This document shows, piece after piece, positions 54,095-62,461 of a stretch of DNA of 62,461 bases. The stretch spans positions 76,238 through 138,698 of the forward strand of contig DKUL01000053.1 in assembly GCA_002490665.1 (NCBI GenBank). The letters are read 5' to 3'. The first letter of the stretch is position 1. Each line of letters begins with the position of its first letter. This DNA comes from Lachnospiraceae bacterium UBA7205. Its GTDB lineage: Bacteria; Bacillota; Clostridia; Lachnospirales; Lachnospiraceae. The notes under the pieces were generated by a model. The model ran no database searches. It saw nothing but the letters and a program-made list of their open reading frames with translations, and was not told the DNA's origin. The translations under genes and the position numbers were made by a program.

Positions 54095-57000
54095 TGGCAG
54101 TGCATTTTACGCCCGACCAGCAGCGGGTTATTGACACCAGGGACTGTAATATCCTTGTATCGGCAGCTGCCGGAAGCGGTAAAACCGCAGTGCTGGTGGA
54201 GCGCATCATACAGATGATAACGGACGACAGCCACCCTGTTGACATTGACCGGCTTCTGATTGTGACATTCACCTCTGCCGCGGCGGCGCAGATGCGTGAG
54301 CGTATCAGCAGGGCAGTGTCGCAGAAGCTGGAAGAAAATCCGGAGAACGAGCATTTGCAGAGACAGGCGTCGCTGATACACAATGCCCAGATTACGACGA
54401 TTGACTCGTTCTGCCTGTTTGTCATCCGCAACAATTTTAACGAGATTGGTCTTGACCCGGCGTTCCGCGTGGCGGATGAGAGCGAGGTGAAGATGCTTGA
54501 GGCGGATGTGATGGCGAAGCTTCTCGAGGAGGCACATACGGAACCGACCGAGCGTTTTTTGCATTTTGTGGAGTGCTACAGTACGGGGACAACGGAAAAA
54601 AAGATAGAGGAGGCGATTCTCCGGCTGTACCATTTTTCCATGAGCTATCCGTTTCCGGAGCAGTGGCTTGCCGAGCGTCTTGAGGATTACAGGCTTTCGG
54701 ATGTCAGTGCGCTTTCCGGGAAAAAATGGTTTCAGGGTGCGCTTGCCTATATCGGGACGATTTTGCAGGAGTGCAAAAACAGGCTCCGGCAGGCACTGGA
54801 GATAGCGGGCAGCGCGGGAGGTCCCATCCAGTATGCGGAAAATCTGGTTGCGGACATTGAGCTTATGGAACGGTTTCAGGGGGCATCGGGTTATGATGAA
54901 CTGTACGATTTGTTCACCTATGCCGCATTTGGAAGACTCTCCGCCAAAAAGACAGAGGGGGTGGATCCTGTCCTGAAGGACATGGTTAAGGGGATACGCG
55001 ACGAGGTCAAGAAAAGTATTGCGGACTTGAAAAAATTCCTGTTCCAGATTTCCGCGGAGGACACGTTAAGCGACATGGCGGTCTGTCAGGAGATGGTGGA
55101 GGAGCTGGTCGCGCTGACACTTGATTTTAAAAGGATGCTGGACGCTTCTAAGCGGGACAAAAATGTAATTGATTTTTCCGACATGGAACATTTTGCCTTG
55201 CAGATTCTTTTGCAGCGGGATGCGGATGGGGTGATTGTGCCGCGGAGCACGGCGTTTGAATTGCAGGACTATTTCGAGGAAATCATGATAGACGAGTATC
55301 AGGATTCCAATGAGGTGCAGGAGCTGCTGCTCAAGAGCATATCCGGTGAGGAGAAGGGACGCTTTAATCGCTTTATGGTGGGGGATGTCAAGCAGAGCAT
55401 CTATAAGTTCCGTCTGGCAAGACCGGAAATTTTTATGGAGAAATATGACACATATGTCACAAATAATGACGGCGGAAACAGGGTTCGGATTGACTTAAGC
55501 ATGAATTTCAGGAGCCGCAGGGAAGTGACCGATGCGACGAACTTTATATGCAGCCAGCTGATGACAGCCAAGGTTGGAAATGTGGAATATGACGACCGGG
55601 CGGCGTTGTATGCAGGGGCATCCTATCCCGAACCGGAAAACAGCAGCTGTTATCAGACAGAGATTCTCATAGCCACGCCGGATTCCCTGATGCAGGAGGA
55701 TGCGGGGGATGGCAGGGCGTACTCGGAGAAGGAGACGGAGGCTTTGATGGTGGCAGAGCGCATCCGGCAGATAGTGGGAAAATTCCCGGTCACGGATGCC
55801 GTTACAGGAGAGCCGCGGCGTGCGAAATATTCAGATATCGTGCTTCTTTTCAGGGCGACCGCAGGCTGGGACGAGGACTTTCGGCGCATTTTGTCCGGAC
55901 AGGGGATTCCGGTGCATGTCACCAGCAGGACAGGGTACTTTGAGACACTTGAGATACAGGGGATTGTCAATATCCTGCGGGTGCTTGACAATCCTTTGCA
56001 GGACATTGCGCTTTTTGGCGTGCTGAAGCTTCCGTATTTTGATTTTTCGGAGGAAGAAATTGCGCAAATCCGGTGTTATGCGAGGGCGCATTGTGAGAAA
56101 AAACTGTTTTTGTATGAACAGATAACATTTTACCACGAACAGATAATGCATTCGGACGCAATGGCAGATGGCGTGTCGCCGGAAAAGCTGGGGCGTTTTC
56201 TGACATTGATATCCCAGTACCGTCAAAAGGTCGCGTACACACCAATCAAGGAGCTTTTGCAGCAGCTGATAACAGACACCGGATATAGTGCCTATGTGGG
56301 TTCCCTGCCAGGGGGCGACCAGCGGACAGCCAACCTGGAGCTGCTGCTCGAAAAGGCGGGTGCCTTTCAGAAGACAAGTTTTTACGGGCTGTTTCATTTT
56401 ATCCGCTATCTGGAAACCATACAGGATCAGGAGGTGGACTTCGGCGAGGCGAATATTCTGGATGAGAATGCCGATGTCGTGCGCATTATGACGATTCACA
56501 AAAGCAAGGGGCTGGAATTTCCGATATGCTTTGTCTGCGGCCTGTCAAAGCATTTTAATCAGATGGATATGCGCCAGAGCATCCTGATGGATGTGGAGCT
56601 TGGCGTCGGCGTGGATTACATCGACCCCGAGCTTCGCCTGAAACGCAAGACCATGCGCAAAAATGTGGTGGCACAGCGCATGAAGGAGGACACGCGCGGG
56701 GAAGATTTGCGCGTGCTCTATGTGGCGCTGACCCGGGCAAAGGAAAAGCTTATCCTGACCGGATATGTCGGTGACATGGACAAGAAGCTTGCCAGCCACA
56801 TCCACCTGACGATGGAGCATGCCCCAAAGCTGCCGTACTCCGTGATGATGAACGCAGGCTCTTATATGGACATGATTCTGGCAGCCCTGATGCGCCATTC
56901 CTGTATGCAGGACGCGCTTGCGGAAAGAGGGTATGAGTGGGCGGGACACCAGCTGCCTTATCGGGAAGCTCCGATGAGGTTTGAGATATACCGGGAAGCG

Positions 57001-57891
57001 GACAGTCTGTCAGAAAGACTGGGAACGCAGATTAAGGAACAGGGCAGGGCGTTTGCCCTGCGGGAAGAACTGGAACACGCAGGCGCGCGTTCCGACAGGA
57101 AGCTTGCCGACAGGCTGCGGAAAAAACTGCACAGTACTTACCCGCATGCTTATCTGGAAGGCCTTACAGTAAAGACGACTGTATCGGAGCTGAAGAAGGC
57201 TTCATATGAGGAGGCAGTGTCCGAGTCGGATGAGCTGATTGTGATGCCAAGGGAAAGCTATATACCCGATTTTGCAGCTGAAGCGTCAGAAGTCGCGGGA
57301 GATGGCATAACCGAACCAGAGAATCTGGCAAGGGCACAGACAGGGATTCAGTATGGTACGGCAGTGCACAAGGTGATGGAGCTATTGTCTTTCTCAAAAA
57401 AGCTCTGTCTGGATAATCCACAGGATGAGGCGGCAAGAAAACGCTTATATGCTGTTTTGAAAGAGGAGCAGGAGCAGTGGACAGCCGGAGGGCTCGTCAC
57501 CGGAGAGGAACTGGCGTGTGTCGGAATGAACAAAATCATGGGATTTTTTTATTCCGGATTGTCGCAGCGGATGATTGCCGCGATGGCGCGAAACGAATTG
57601 TTTAAGGAGCAGCCATTTGTCCTCGGTATCGGGGCGGATAAGCTCAATGCAGCGTTTCCTGCGACGGAGACCGTTCTGGTTCAGGGTGTCATTGATGTGT
57701 TTTTTTATGAAAATGACGAGATTGTGCTTGCAGACTACAAGACAGATAAGGTAAGCTGTAAGGAAGAACTGATAAAACGATACCAGACACAGCTTGATTA
57801 TTACCAGATGGCACTCGAACAGATAACAGGCAAAAGCGTGAAGGAGCGGTATCTTTATTCGTTCTGCCTGCAGGAGGAGATTTGCGTTTAA
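54094..57891 (+). CDS. addA: AddA subunit of the AddAB helicase-nuclease
   Basis: This 1265-residue UvrD-type helicase has TPDQQRVIDT and AAAGSGKTAVL (Walker A) at the N-terminus, DEYQDSNEVQ (Walker B) near residue 400, MTIHKSKGLEF near 800 and LYVALTRAKE near 875, then a C-terminal nuclease with ADYKTDKV near 1215. It unwinds and cuts DNA from double-strand ends with AddB. ATG 54094 is preferred over GTG 54091 because GGAGG is eight to nine bases upstream and the start shares a base with the addB stop. Confidence 0.95.
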   Translation: MAVHFTPDQQRVIDTRDCNILVSAAAGSGKTAVLVERIIQMITDDSHPVDIDRLLIVTFTSAAAAQMRERISRAVSQKLEENPENEHLQRQASLIHNAQITTIDSFCLFVIRNNFNEIGLDPAFRVADESEVKMLEADVMAKLLEEAHTEPTERFLHFVECYSTGTTEKKIEEAILRLYHFSMSYPFPEQWLAERLEDYRLSDVSALSGKKWFQGALAYIGTILQECKNRLRQALEIAGSAGGPIQYAENLVADIELMERFQGASGYDELYDLFTYAAFGRLSAKKTEGVDPVLKDMVKGIRDEVKKSIADLKKFLFQISAEDTLSDMAVCQEMVEELVALTLDFKRMLDASKRDKNVIDFSDMEHFALQILLQRDADGVIVPRSTAFELQDYFEEIMIDEYQDSNEVQELLLKSISGEEKGRFNRFMVGDVKQSIYKFRLARPEIFMEKYDTYVTNNDGGNRVRIDLSMNFRSRREVTDATNFICSQLMTAKVGNVEYDDRAALYAGASYPEPENSSCYQTEILIATPDSLMQEDAGDGRAYSEKETEALMVAERIRQIVGKFPVTDAVTGEPRRAKYSDIVLLFRATAGWDEDFRRILSGQGIPVHVTSRTGYFETLEIQGIVNILRVLDNPLQDIALFGVLKLPYFDFSEEEIAQIRCYARAHCEKKLFLYEQITFYHEQIMHSDAMADGVSPEKLGRFLTLISQYRQKVAYTPIKELLQQLITDTGYSAYVGSLPGGDQRTANLELLLEKAGAFQKTSFYGLFHFIRYLETIQDQEVDFGEANILDENADVVRIMTIHKSKGLEFPICFVCGLSKHFNQMDMRQSILMDVELGVGVDYIDPELRLKRKTMRKNVVAQRMKEDTRGEDLRVLYVALTRAKEKLILTGYVGDMDKKLASHIHLTMEHAPKLPYSVMMNAGSYMDMILAALMRHSCMQDALAERGYEWAGHQLPYREAPMRFEIYREADSLSERLGTQIKEQGRAFALREELEHAGARSDRKLADRLRKKLHSTYPHAYLEGLTVKTTVSELKKASYEEAVSESDELIVMPRESYIPDFAAEASEVAGDGITEPENLARAQTGIQYGTAVHKVMELLSFSKKLCLDNPQDEAARKRLYAVLKEEQEQWTAGGLVTGEELACVGMNKIMGFFYSGLSQRMIAAMARNELFKEQPFVLGIGADKLNAAFPATETVLVQGVIDVFFYENDEIVLADYKTDKVSCKEELIKRYQTQLDYYQMALEQITGKSVKERYLYSFCLQEEICV

Positions 57892-57926
57892 GTGTTTTGG
57901 GGACTAAAACCATAGGGAGGTTATGT

Positions 57927-58592
57927 ATGTTTCAATATATTTTGTTTGATCTGGACGGCACACTGACAGACCCGAAGCTTGGGATTACAAGCTCGGTACA
58001 GTATGCGCTGCGCGCGCTTGGCATCGAGGAGCCATCGCTTGACCGGCTTGAGCCGTTTATCGGACCGCCGTTATCGGACAGCTTCCGGAAGTTTTATCAC
58101 CTTGACGAGGGGCAGATTCGGACGGCAGTGGAAAAGTACCGTGAGCGGTTTGCCAATCAGGGGATATATGAAAATGAAATATATCCCGGGATTGCAGACA
58201 TGTTAAAGACATTGAAGGCAGATGGCAGGAAGCTTGCAATCGCGTCGAGCAAGCCGTCAGAGTACGTCGGGCGGATACTGGATTACTTCGATATCAAGGA
58301 CTATTTTGATATCATTGTGGGCAGCAACATGGACGGAACGCGCAGCAAAAAGGAAGAAGTGGTCGAGGAGGCATTGCGCCAGCTGATTCCTTCTGGTCTG
58401 TCAGAAGCCGAAAAGTATTCTGCCGTTGCGATGGTAGGCGACCGCAAGTTTGACATTGAGGGCGCAAAGGCACACGGCATTTTCTCGGTAGGCGTGTCCT
58501 TTGGCTATGCGTCGGAGGGAGAACTGGAGCTGGCGGGAGCAGACAGGATTGTCGACACGGTGGATGGTCTGTTGGAGGCGCTAAATGGCTAA
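57927..58592 (+). CDS. HAD-family phosphatase, phosphoglycolate-phosphatase-like
   Basis: This 221-residue enzyme has FDLDGTLTD with the nucleophile Asp at the N-terminus, a helical cap domain (about 15-85), SSKPSEYV for the second motif and VGDRKFDIEGAKAHGI for the last. It removes phosphate from a small molecule; phosphoglycolate formed during DNA repair is a classical substrate and would suit the neighbouring addAB genes, but other substrates are possible. ATG 57927 follows GGGAGG; the frame is open upstream into addA without a ribosome site. It overlaps the next gene by eight bases. Confidence 0.9.
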   Translation: MFQYILFDLDGTLTDPKLGITSSVQYALRALGIEEPSLDRLEPFIGPPLSDSFRKFYHLDEGQIRTAVEKYRERFANQGIYENEIYPGIADMLKTLKADGRKLAIASSKPSEYVGRILDYFDIKDYFDIIVGSNMDGTRSKKEEVVEEALRQLIPSGLSEAEKYSAVAMVGDRKFDIEGAKAHGIFSVGVSFGYASEGELELAGADRIVDTVDGLLEALNG

Positions 58593-59448
58593 AATCATAC
58601 AAAAGCGGACAAAACGAACACAAAAGTTCGCCTATATCTTAAAACCGTTTGTTGTTTACATGCTGGTAAAGACGGCTGCGATGCTGGCGCTTGCCATCCT
58701 GATTCCGTCACTCCCGGTAACAGGGATTGCGGCGTGGGTGGAGCACAACGCCCCGCAGCTTAGCGCAGTCGTGAATGCTGTGGCGAGCATGGCAGGGGCA
58801 GCATTTCTGTTAAAAGACTTTCTGATAGAGGTCAGTACGACTGGTGAAATCGACATTGACCAGAATGTATGCAGGCAGTTTGGCAGCTTTATGCGGCATG
58901 GCTTTTTGGGGAAGCGAACGACAGGGAATGCAGTCAGCCTGCTACTGTGTGCCTTACTGGGCATCACGGCGTCCTTTGCGCTCAATATACTGGTGGAGCT
59001 GACCATGCTCCGCTCGGAAAAATATGATACCGTGGCGGAGATTCAGTATTCTGTTCCCATCTGGCTTGGCATCCTGCTCTATGGAATCATTTCCCCCATG
59101 GTGGAGGAAATGGTGTTTCGCGGTGTGATTTTCAACCGCGCCAGAAAGTTTTTTGGCGTTGTGAAAGCGGCAGTTTTTTCCGCGCTGCTGTTTGGCGTTT
59201 TTCATGGAAATCTGCTGCAGTTTTTATATGGTACGATGATGGGGATGCTGATGGCGGTCTGTTATGAGTATTGCGGATGCTTTGCCGCGCCGGTGCTGGT
59301 GCATATGTCCGCCAATGTTTTTGTGTTCCTGATGTCAGGGAAGACAGGGACTGCGTTTTTTGTCACGCCTTTCTGGTGCGTGGTTTTTATGGCGCTGTCG
59401 GTGGCGGTCATGGCGGGTATCAGGAAAGGGAAAGATGTTGGGAAATAA
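58585..59448 (+). CDS. CPBP-family intramembrane metalloprotease-like protein
   Basis: This 287-residue membrane protein has about seven hydrophobic segments and the CPBP (Abi) motifs VEEMVFRG, with the EExxxR core, and FGVFHGN, which supplies the histidine. Such proteins are glutamate-type intramembrane proteases related to CAAX processing; some protect against self-made bacteriocins. No bacteriocin gene is seen near it. Its start overlaps the end of the phosphatase gene, and a terminator follows. Confidence 0.88.
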   Translation: MAKIIQKRTKRTQKFAYILKPFVVYMLVKTAAMLALAILIPSLPVTGIAAWVEHNAPQLSAVVNAVASMAGAAFLLKDFLIEVSTTGEIDIDQNVCRQFGSFMRHGFLGKRTTGNAVSLLLCALLGITASFALNILVELTMLRSEKYDTVAEIQYSVPIWLGILLYGIISPMVEEMVFRGVIFNRARKFFGVVKAAVFSALLFGVFHGNLLQFLYGTMMGMLMAVCYEYCGCFAAPVLVHMSANVFVFLMSGKTGTAFFVTPFWCVVFMALSVAVMAGIRKGKDVGK

Positions 59449-59456
59449 CTGGAATG

Positions 59457-59499
59457 AAAAAGAGGAACGATGCATGGAGCTATCATCGTTCCTCTTTTT
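59457..59499. terminator. Bidirectional terminator between CPBP and flavin reductase genes
   Basis: AGAGGAACGATG at 59461-59472 pairs with CATCGTTCCTCT at 59484-59495, flanked by AAAA and TTTT, so the hairpin can stop transcripts from both converging genes. Confidence 0.9.
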
Positions 59500-59513
59500 A
59501 CAAAAAAATATTA

Positions 59514-60017
59514 TTATCTCGCCATCAGTTCGATAATTTCCCCGACATACATGGTATGCATGTCGCCGTCCTGATACCACTTGGACAGTTCTGGTGAGAT
59601 AAATGAATCTTGTGTCAGTCTGGTGGCGGACAGCTTATGACATAGAAGGACAAAGCTGCCTTCGTCGATAAACGGAATGGAATGCTTGTAATTCCATGTA
59701 AGTCCCGCCTCCTTGACCTTGTCTGTGTCACGTCCGGAGTGGGAACCGCAGTAGTTGAGGGCTTCCCTATGCTCCTTTCCCATAAACGAGATGGAAAAAA
59801 AGTCTCCCGCATCAATAAATTCTTTGGTATATCTTGAGTCTCTCACAAAGATAAAGGCAACGTTTTTGCCCCAGAGCACGCCGACGCCGCCCCAGCTGAC
59901 GGTCATGGTGTTGGCTTTCTGTTTGGAACCAGCAGATACAAGCGCCCAATCTTTTCCGATTGTCTCAAATGGATTTAATTCCAGATTCTCAACTGGAATC
60001 GGTTGAAAAACATGCAT
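59514..60017 (-). CDS. Flavin reductase-like FMN-binding protein
   Basis: This 167-residue protein has the split-barrel pattern of the flavin reductase family: SAGSKQKANTMTVSWGG near residue 30 and the SISFMGKEHREALNYCGSH region near 75-95. Members bind FMN and act as NAD(P)H flavin reductases or store flavin. The start at 60017 has AAGGAGA. It stands alone between a terminator and the insertion sequence, with its own promoter. Confidence 0.88.
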   Translation of the reverse strand: MHVFQPIPVENLELNPFETIGKDWALVSAGSKQKANTMTVSWGGVGVLWGKNVAFIFVRDSRYTKEFIDAGDFFSISFMGKEHREALNYCGSHSGRDTDKVKEAGLTWNYKHSIPFIDEGSFVLLCHKLSATRLTQDSFISPELSKWYQDGDMHTMYVGEIIELMAR

Positions 60018-60049
60018 GGTAGATTCTCCTTTTATAGTTATTATTTAAT

Positions 60050-60079
60050 ATTATAACGCTAGGATGGGGGATTTGGCAA
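60050..60079 (-). promoter_or_regulatory. Promoter of the flavin reductase-like gene
   Basis: On the minus strand TTGCCA (complement of 60074-60079) and a perfect TATAAT (complement of 60050-60055) are 18 bases apart, about 35 bases before the start codon. The remaining bases 60080-60275, up to the insertion sequence, hold no gene. Confidence 0.65.
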
Positions 60080-60357
60080 TATTTAGAATGAGGGGAAATT
60101 TGAAAAGTGGTTTAGGGGGCGCTGGTTTTGGCAGATTGTACAAAGATTGGTAAAGTGATTGGTTAAAAGGGGGTTGGTCAAATTTGTCCCTTGTGAGTTT
60201 TGACAGGAAATGATAAAATATAATAAAATATTACAGTAAAAATTGCTAAGGTTGGCAATGGATAGATAGGGGAGACTGTCCGAAAACTCGGATAATTTAG
60301 CCTAAGGAAATAAGGATTGATACGCTCTTGTGAGTGTTCATTATAAATTAAAATTGT

Positions 60358-60386
60358 ACATTGGAAACTGAATAAAGTACACAGAA
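60358..60386 (+). repeat. Left arm of long subterminal inverted repeat in the insertion sequence
   Basis: These 29 bases are repeated in inverted orientation at 62169-62197 with two mismatches. The arm begins 82 bases inside the left end, in the untranslated region before the transposase gene. Confidence 0.8.
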
Positions 60387-60454
60387 ATCATGCACCTATG
60401 GCTCAAATATAGTATAATGGAAGCAGAGAAAAATTTATTCCGAGGTGGATTGAA

Positions 60455-62155
60455 ATGCCGTATGTTTCAGGTTTTAATCGAGATCAGCTGATGTATTGTT
60501 CATGGGATGCATTTGTAGATAAAGAAAGTATTGCAAGGATCATTGATGCGTTTGTAAATCATCTTGATATGGAAAAGCTGGGCGTAAAACCCGCAGCAGC
60601 AGAAGGCCGTCCATCTTACGATCCTAAAAGCCTTTATAAGGTTTATATTTATGGAAGCAGAAAGGGTATCCGCTCTTCACGAAAACTGGCAGAAAGCTGT
60701 AAAGTAAACCTTGAAGTGAAATGGATGACCGGCGGTGTGGAACCTGATTTCCGTACCATTGCGGATTTTAGGAAAAACAACATAGACAGTCTGAAAGAAA
60801 TTTTTTATGAATTCAACCGCCGGATTTGCGGTGCAGTGGAATGGGGATTTGCTTCTGTTGACGGGACAGAGATTCAGGCGAATAATGCAAAGGATAAAAA
60901 CTTCACCAAAAACAAGCTGGATGACAGGATCAAATGGCTGAACGGCCATACGGACGAATACCTGCGGATTCTGGATGAAATGGACGGGCAGGAAGAAGCA
61001 GACGGGATTCCCGGGGAACTGACAAGGGAAAGTCTTGGGGCAAAGTTAAAAGAGACACGGGAGAGACTTGCCAGATATGAAGGTTATCAGAAACTGATGG
61101 AAGAAACCGGGGCATCCCAGCTTTCTGTTACAGACGCAGACGCAAGGCTGATGAAAAATAAAAATGGTTTTGCAGTAGCATACAACCCACAGACAGCGGT
61201 AGATTCTGAAACGCATCTGATTCGTGGCTTTCAGATGACTAACCAGGTAACTGACCATGGATTACTGAGAAGCACCATGCAGGAAATAAAGGATTCTGAT
61301 CCGGGAAAAATTATAGAAGCAGTGGCTGATAAAGGATATGAGTCTGCGGAAGATATGGCAGGGTGTCTGGAAAAAGGCATTATCCCACATGTCATAACGG
61401 ATGATGGAAAAGATGGTTATGAAATAGAAATACCTTATGAAGAGGCAGAGGCTGATACTGCCGGTACGGCTCCTGAAGAACTGAAAAAAGCATTGCACGC
61501 AGGCAGGATTCCGGAAGCTTATGCAGAAGTGATACAGGACATGAAGGTGGAAATGGTACGGCGAAAAGTGGTGGATGAAAAACAGGAAAACAGCAGCGTG
61601 TATGGAAACCCTGAGGAAATGGTGGAAAAGGCAAAAGAAGGTTATTTTGTCAGAGACCCTGAGAGAAATCTGGCATACTGTCCGGCAGGAGAAATCCTGA
61701 GACAGAAAAGTATAAAGAAAAATGGGAACATCCGCTATGCTAATAAAAATGCCTGCAGGCACTGTCCAAACCGTAATAAGTGTTATAAAGGAAAAGGAGA
61801 ATGGAAAGAGACTGACTTTACCAAAGACCAGCTGATAAAACCCTGTAAGGACTGGCTGGAGGCAGAAGGAAAGAGACCGGAAGAAACGAAAACCAATGAA
61901 AAATGGCATTATGAAAAAAGAAAGGTTGTAAAGTTTATTCTAAAACCAAACAAAGAAAAGATGCGTCAGAGAATGTGTTTATCGGAGCATCCGTTTGGGA
62001 CAATAAAACGAGCGATGGGAGCCACTTATTTCCTGCTGAGAGGGATACGAAAAGTGGCTGGAGAGTTTGCGCTCTTCTGTCTGGGGTATAATCTTGAACG
62101 GGCGAAAAATCTTCTTGGATTTCAAAAAATGATGGAATTGATGGAACAGGCATAA
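60455..62155 (+). CDS. IS1182-family transposase
   Basis: This 566-residue DDE transposase has the family layout: an N-terminal DUF772-like region (PSYDPKSLYKVYIYG, DFRTIADFRKNN), then SVDGTEIQANN with the first Asp, VADKGYES with the second Asp, a cysteine-rich segment (CRHCPNRNKCYKG), and SEHPFGTIKRAMG with the catalytic Glu. All key residues and the full length are present. Its base composition is slightly more AT-rich than the chromosomal genes. The start has GAGGTGG upstream. A TATAAT lies at 60413-60418, but without a good -35 box. Confidence 0.93.
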   Translation: MPYVSGFNRDQLMYCSWDAFVDKESIARIIDAFVNHLDMEKLGVKPAAAEGRPSYDPKSLYKVYIYGSRKGIRSSRKLAESCKVNLEVKWMTGGVEPDFRTIADFRKNNIDSLKEIFYEFNRRICGAVEWGFASVDGTEIQANNAKDKNFTKNKLDDRIKWLNGHTDEYLRILDEMDGQEEADGIPGELTRESLGAKLKETRERLARYEGYQKLMEETGASQLSVTDADARLMKNKNGFAVAYNPQTAVDSETHLIRGFQMTNQVTDHGLLRSTMQEIKDSDPGKIIEAVADKGYESAEDMAGCLEKGIIPHVITDDGKDGYEIEIPYEEAEADTAGTAPEELKKALHAGRIPEAYAEVIQDMKVEMVRRKVVDEKQENSSVYGNPEEMVEKAKEGYFVRDPERNLAYCPAGEILRQKSIKKNGNIRYANKNACRHCPNRNKCYKGKGEWKETDFTKDQLIKPCKDWLEAEGKRPEETKTNEKWHYEKRKVVKFILKPNKEKMRQRMCLSEHPFGTIKRAMGATYFLLRGIRKVAGEFALFCLGYNLERAKNLLGFQKMMELMEQA

Positions 62156-62168
62156 GCCTCTATCTTCA

Positions 62169-62197
62169 TTCTGTGTATTTTATTCAGTTTTCAATGT
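62169..62197 (-). repeat. Right arm of long subterminal inverted repeat in the insertion sequence
   Basis: This is the inverted partner of 60358-60386 and starts 13 bases after the transposase stop codon, 54 bases inside the right end. Confidence 0.8.
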
Positions 62198-62251
62198 CAC
62201 AGATGAAAGAAAGGGGCTGAAATTATGCCTAAAAATCTAGTTTTCGGACAG

Positions 62252-62461
62252 GCTGAGGGGGTGTTGTGCTAATTGGTAAAAATAGAAAATGAATGATAAT
62301 CAGGAGTTATCCGCCATTAAGTAAATACTATCTATGAGATATTTTAAAGGTTGTCATCTTTATATAAAGATTAAGAAGAAAATTTGTTTTCTGAAATGCA
62401 GATAACATAAAATGTTTAAAATTGTCAATAAGAGAATAGAATTTTAATAGTTATTGTTAAT
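62252..62461. other. AT-rich tail of the window without a gene
   Basis: From the end of the transposase gene there are 306 bases without a gene. The first part is the right end of the insertion sequence. In the last 210 bases I see only AT-rich sequence with stops in all frames and no clear promoter, hairpin or repeat. Confidence 0.6.

Larger units (their letters stand above)
60276..62251 (+). mobile_element. Intact IS1182-family insertion sequence
   Basis: The 13-base terminal repeats CTGTCCGAAAACT (60276-60288) and AGTTTTCGGACAG (62239-62251) are perfect inverted copies and bracket one full transposase gene. The element is about 1.98 kb, normal for the family. No direct target repeat is seen outside the ends (GAGA on the left, GCTG on the right), so the exact ends or the target duplication remain unsettled. 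Since the transposase is full length, the element may be active. Confidence 0.88.

Overview
The window looks like chromosome from a motile anaerobic member of the Bacillota, class Clostridia, most likely a Lachnospiraceae-type gut bacterium. This is inferred from strong AGGAGG-type ribosome binding sites, short-spaced operons, an AddAB recombination nuclease instead of RecBCD, two methyl-accepting chemotaxis proteins, a BspA-like leucine-rich repeat protein, sugar ABC importers without their own ATPase, and LacI/AraC regulation of glycoside hydrolases. No rRNA, tRNA or CRISPR array was seen.

Layout. (1) 237-5470: an alpha-galactoside operon (lipoprotein binding protein, two permeases, GH36 alpha-galactosidase) closed by a hairpin terminator that overlaps the last stop codon. 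(2) 5604-10285: a dCache-type chemoreceptor, an SDR epimerase, a regulator that fuses an XRE helix-turn-helix to a domain resembling the cytoplasmic part of the flagellar export protein FlhA, and an AraC regulator. (3) 10433-18177: a heterodimeric ABC exporter pair, a second chemoreceptor on the minus strand, a MATE exporter and a tRNA-dihydrouridine synthase. (4) 18187-25038: a 1.36-kiloresidue BspA-like repeat protein without a signal peptide, then an AT-rich island with a putative MNT/HEPN pair, an aldo/keto reductase and a GNAT acetyltransferase. (5) 25064-29481, minus strand: the MoxR ATPase / DUF58 / transglutaminase trio. (6) 29712-43114: a locus that fits uptake and breakdown of the high-mannose core of N-glycans: LacI regulator, two LplB/LplC-like permeases, lipoprotein binding protein, GH130 mannosyl phosphorylase, GH38 alpha-mannosidase, secreted GH85 endo-beta-N-acetylglucosaminidase and a ROK kinase. 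(7) 43244-50599: cyclic-di-GMP genes (PAS-HD-GYP-PAS protein; large TPR-GGDEF protein) around a small PH-domain protein and oligoendopeptidase F. (8) 50615-60017: addB, addA, a Gph-like HAD phosphatase, a CPBP membrane protease and a flavin reductase-like protein. (9) 60276-62251: an intact IS1182-family insertion sequence, then 210 bases of AT-rich sequence with no gene.

How the genes may work together. In the N-glycan locus the lipoprotein GH85 would release oligomannose-GlcNAc outside the cell, the ABC system would import it, GH38 would strip alpha-mannose, GH130 would phosphorolyse the remaining Man-beta-1,4-GlcNAc, and the ROK kinase would phosphorylate a released sugar. A LacI-type operator overlaps the -10 box of the importer promoter. 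Both sugar importers in the window must borrow an ATPase from elsewhere.

The most unusual items are the XRE-FlhA-like fusion (8665-9402), a recurring hairpin found downstream of three unrelated genes in the same orientation (22353, 29602, 39153), two dense hairpin clusters (29576-29728 and 35853-35974), the AT-rich HEPN/MNT island, and long subterminal inverted repeats inside the insertion sequence. All calls come from reading the sequence; no database search or computation was run.
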